DNA from: Anaeramoeba flamelloides
Taxonomy: Eukaryota > Metamonada > Anaeramoebidae
NCBI GenBank assembly: GCA_027625915.1
Contig: JANTQA010000047.1
Location: 2,232,001 to 2,296,000 of the forward strand
Direction: 5' to 3'
DNA length: 64,000 bases
A program made the position numbers and the translations under genes. Shown in pieces: positions 62,870 through 64,000 of the stretch. The notes under the pieces were generated by a model, which did not search any database, was not told the origin of the DNA, and saw only the letters and a program-made list of their open reading frames with translations. The stretch's first letter is position 1. Each line of letters opens with the position of its first letter.

Positions 62870-64000
62870 TATATTAACTTGAAAAAAAATAATAATAAAA
62901 AAGGTAGGAATATAACAAAGATTAAACATGAAGATTAACTAAGGGAAAAAAATAACAGAAAATAAATAAATAGTTTGTAAATTAACACTCATGATTATCT
63001 CTTAAACTAAATTAAATTTGTAATTACCTGTATAGATGCGTTTTTATGGGTAATTACTTAAAAAATGGTGTTAATCTTTTTGGTGAGAAGTTTCCTGTTT
63101 TTAATTGGGCTTATTCAAGTACAAATTATCGTTAAACTCCTGTTTCATTCTGAATTTTTGTATATAAAGTAAAAATAAATAAAAAAAAACTAAAGAATAA
63201 ATTTCTTCAAATAATGATAAAGATAAACTCTTTTTCATTCAAAGGGGTCCAGTTTAATTACAAAAATAAAACATGTTAGATGAGTTTAATTCGGTATTCT
63301 TCTCAAAATAAATTTTTAATTTTTAGATCAAAATCATTTTTTGGCATTTATTAAAGTTTTTTTTTCTTTTTCAATTTTTTTTTACATTTCTTTTCTTTCA
63401 TTTTCATTTTTTTAAATGTTCAATTTGAAAAAAAAGTATTTGATACTCCTAATTAAATTAAAGAAAATGGGTATTTGTATTTTCTTTTAAAAATTATTCA
63501 ATTATTATTATAAAAATTGTATTGTCAACAATTCTAATTTTCTAAAGAAATTGAGAACTTTTGAACTCGGCGTTACAATGGTGGAGTTATGTGATTTTTT
63601 CTAATTTTTTTTTTTTACTAAATTTATAAGTTTCTCGGGTGTTTCTTTTATGAATCTTGTCTCTAATATGGATTTTATTATTTTCTTTATTTCTAAACAA
63701 ATGTAGCTTGGTTTATTCTTAAAAAATGTGAAATTTTCATTTTGAAGATACTTTTGATGAAAAGGGGTTTATATGTCATTCATAAAATTAAGCACTATTT
63801 TTTTCTGATTAATATTTTTCGAAATTAAGTTCATAACTTAATTCCATTAAACACTGTGATAATTTTTTTTAGAATAAAAACACTCTCAACTTTTGAATAT
63901 CGAAAATATTTTTTGAAATTACAGTGCACTTTTTTATTTTTTTTTGAAAAATTGGGGTTGAGAAAAGCTTGAAATCAAAGAATAAGTTAATATATTAAAT

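Larger units (their letters stand above)
51088..64000. other. 12.9 kb right-hand region without a recognised gene
   Basis: Holds LINE fragments (51261-52400), a 0.93 kb TTAA element (52664-53596), a hairpin unit (54415-54488), repeats shared with 33965-34410 and with 21560-21720, and homopolymer tracts. 58000-64000 is plain A/T-rich sequence. Short ORFs there have no codon bias or motifs that I would defend. Confidence 0.55.

Overview
The window is nuclear DNA of a very A+T-rich protist. All six recognisable genes are eukaryotic (BEACH-WD40 protein, DHHC palmitoyltransferase, ankyrin-pseudokinase, GAPDH, Rab GTPase, Sec24). They carry spliceosomal introns, poly-Asn tracts and Lys/Glu-rich tracts. 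The style recalls an amoeboid protist. An Anaeramoeba-like metamonad is my best guess, and Dictyostelium is less likely because the introns are so long, but the species is not proven by the sequence.

Layout: 1-11257 (+) BEACH-WD40 gene, open at the left window edge, with a 4.58 kb intron; 12922-14418 (+) ZDHHC4/Swf1-like S-acyltransferase, flanked by two diverged direct repeats; 17692-24245 (-) ankyrin plus pseudokinase with a myristoylation-type N-terminus and a 4.85 kb intron; 28005-29039 (-) GAPDH; 35716-44193 (-) Rab11-like GTPase in six exons (two of 15 and 26 nt) with introns of 3.65 and 3.81 kb; 47985-51087 (+) Sec24. The last 12.9 kb (51088-64000) holds LINE relics and repeats but no gene I can name. 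Every intron I resolved starts with GTA and ends with TAG or AAG.

The unusual feature is the architecture. Most introns here are about 100-570 nt, but four are 3.6-4.9 kb, and those four are filled with mobile-element remains. They include a family with ends GGGACTAGT.../...ACTAGTCCC flanked by TTAA, seen as about 170 bp, 0.93 kb and 1.2-1.75 kb forms. There is also a ~240 bp family with AATACTGATAAATT ends (two copies nested inside the TTAA element of the Rab intron), a ~530 bp inverted-repeat family with near-identical copies in two introns, LINE reverse-transcriptase relics, foldback elements, and an array of ~75 bp perfect-hairpin units. I do not recognise these repeat families from memory.

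Four of the six genes suggest membrane traffic (BEACH, DHHC, Rab11-like, Sec24). This is probably chance neighbourhood and not an operon-like unit. No CRISPR, rRNA or convincing tRNA gene is present. Splice models were built by eye from conserved motifs and frame. The Rab model closes to exactly 217 codons plus stop and the pseudokinase model to 566 codons plus stop, which supports them.
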